64,000 nt of DNA from Pseudomonas donghuensis (GTDB lineage Bacteria > Pseudomonadota > Gammaproteobacteria > Pseudomonadales > Pseudomonadaceae), in assembly GCF_000259195.1 (NCBI RefSeq), contig NZ_JH650767.1, forward strand, positions 115,694 to 179,693, in the 5' to 3' direction. Below the pieces are notes generated by a model. It saw nothing but the letters and a program-made list of their open reading frames with translations, was not told the DNA's origin and made no database searches. Of this stretch, positions 63,977 to 64,000 are shown one piece after another. The translations under genes were made by a program, and so were the position numbers. Position 1 is the stretch's first letter. Each line of letters begins with the position of its first letter.

Positions 63977-64000
63977 CATCGCGGGGCAAGCCCGCTCCTA
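63977..64000. repeat. REP element at the window edge
   Basis: CATCGCGGGGCAAGCCCGCT followed by CCTA is a REP copy running off the end of the window. Confidence 0.65.

Overview
The window is chromosomal DNA of a fluorescent Pseudomonas, most likely of the P. putida group. The evidence is a GC-rich genome with Pseudomonas-style REP palindromes (GGGAGCGGGCTTGACCCGCGAT type), the homogentisate operon with its IclR regulator, a short LOV photoreceptor of the P. putida PpSB1 kind, a cyoABCDE operon, FabV, AmpDE, and a selD-mnmH pair behind a PhnD-type ABC transporter. No rRNA, tRNA, CRISPR array, prophage or insertion sequence was seen.

Layout. 0-1.4 kb: a HigBA/RelE-type toxin-antitoxin pair with its palindromic operator, a TetR remnant, operator-like repeats and a small DUF6124-type gene. 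1.6-6.5 kb: a membrane protein, then an ECF sigma factor, a FecR-type anti-sigma and a TonB receptor with an N-terminal signalling domain. 6.5-12 kb: a four-gene PhnCDE-like ABC transporter (family usually labelled putative selenate transporter) divergent from selD-mnmH. 12-16 kb: small housekeeping and unknown genes and the aminotransferase alaC. 16.1-23.1 kb: the accessory region of most interest. It holds a second, Fur-box-preceded TonB receptor that is a paralogue of the first, an alpha/beta-hydrolase-like protein with a GWSRGG motif, and an operon of an isocyanide (isonitrile) synthase-like protein, a HAD phosphatase and a fusion of an isocyanide synthase-like domain with a TauD-type dioxygenase. 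23.3-29.3 kb: cyoABCDE and dsbB, with an ANR-type palindrome between them. 29.4-33 kb: yebG with a LexA box, a Leu/Phe-type dehydrogenase, a SirB1-family gene and an aromatic-acid MFS transporter. 33-37.3 kb: maiA-fahA-hmgA with divergent hmgR. 37.3-42.7 kb: a candidate small RNA, an SDR, an epoxide-hydrolase-like protein, lrgAB with a LysR regulator, and a flavodoxin. 42.8-47.1 kb: a LOV photoreceptor, a MerR regulator of the class II LitR type, and an ABM-folM-DUF1244-hopJ operon. 47-53.9 kb: hydrolase, acetyltransferase, fabV, a chemoreceptor and ampDE. 54-64 kb: a DUF1631 protein, nadC, trxB, a 2-Cys peroxiredoxin, cysZ, a BdlA-like PAS-PAS chemoreceptor, a glycosyltransferase and an Old Yellow Enzyme reductase.

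How the parts may work together. The strongest candidate for an undescribed system is the isonitrile cassette at 19.6-23.1 kb flanked by a Fur-box TonB receptor. The enzymes could make an isonitrile small molecule, possibly a metal ligand, which the receptor might recover. This is inference from domain content and proximity. A second coherent module is the blue-light group at 42.8-46.4 kb, with direct 11-bp repeats between the MerR gene and the divergent ABM-folM operon that look like a CarH/LitR-style operator.
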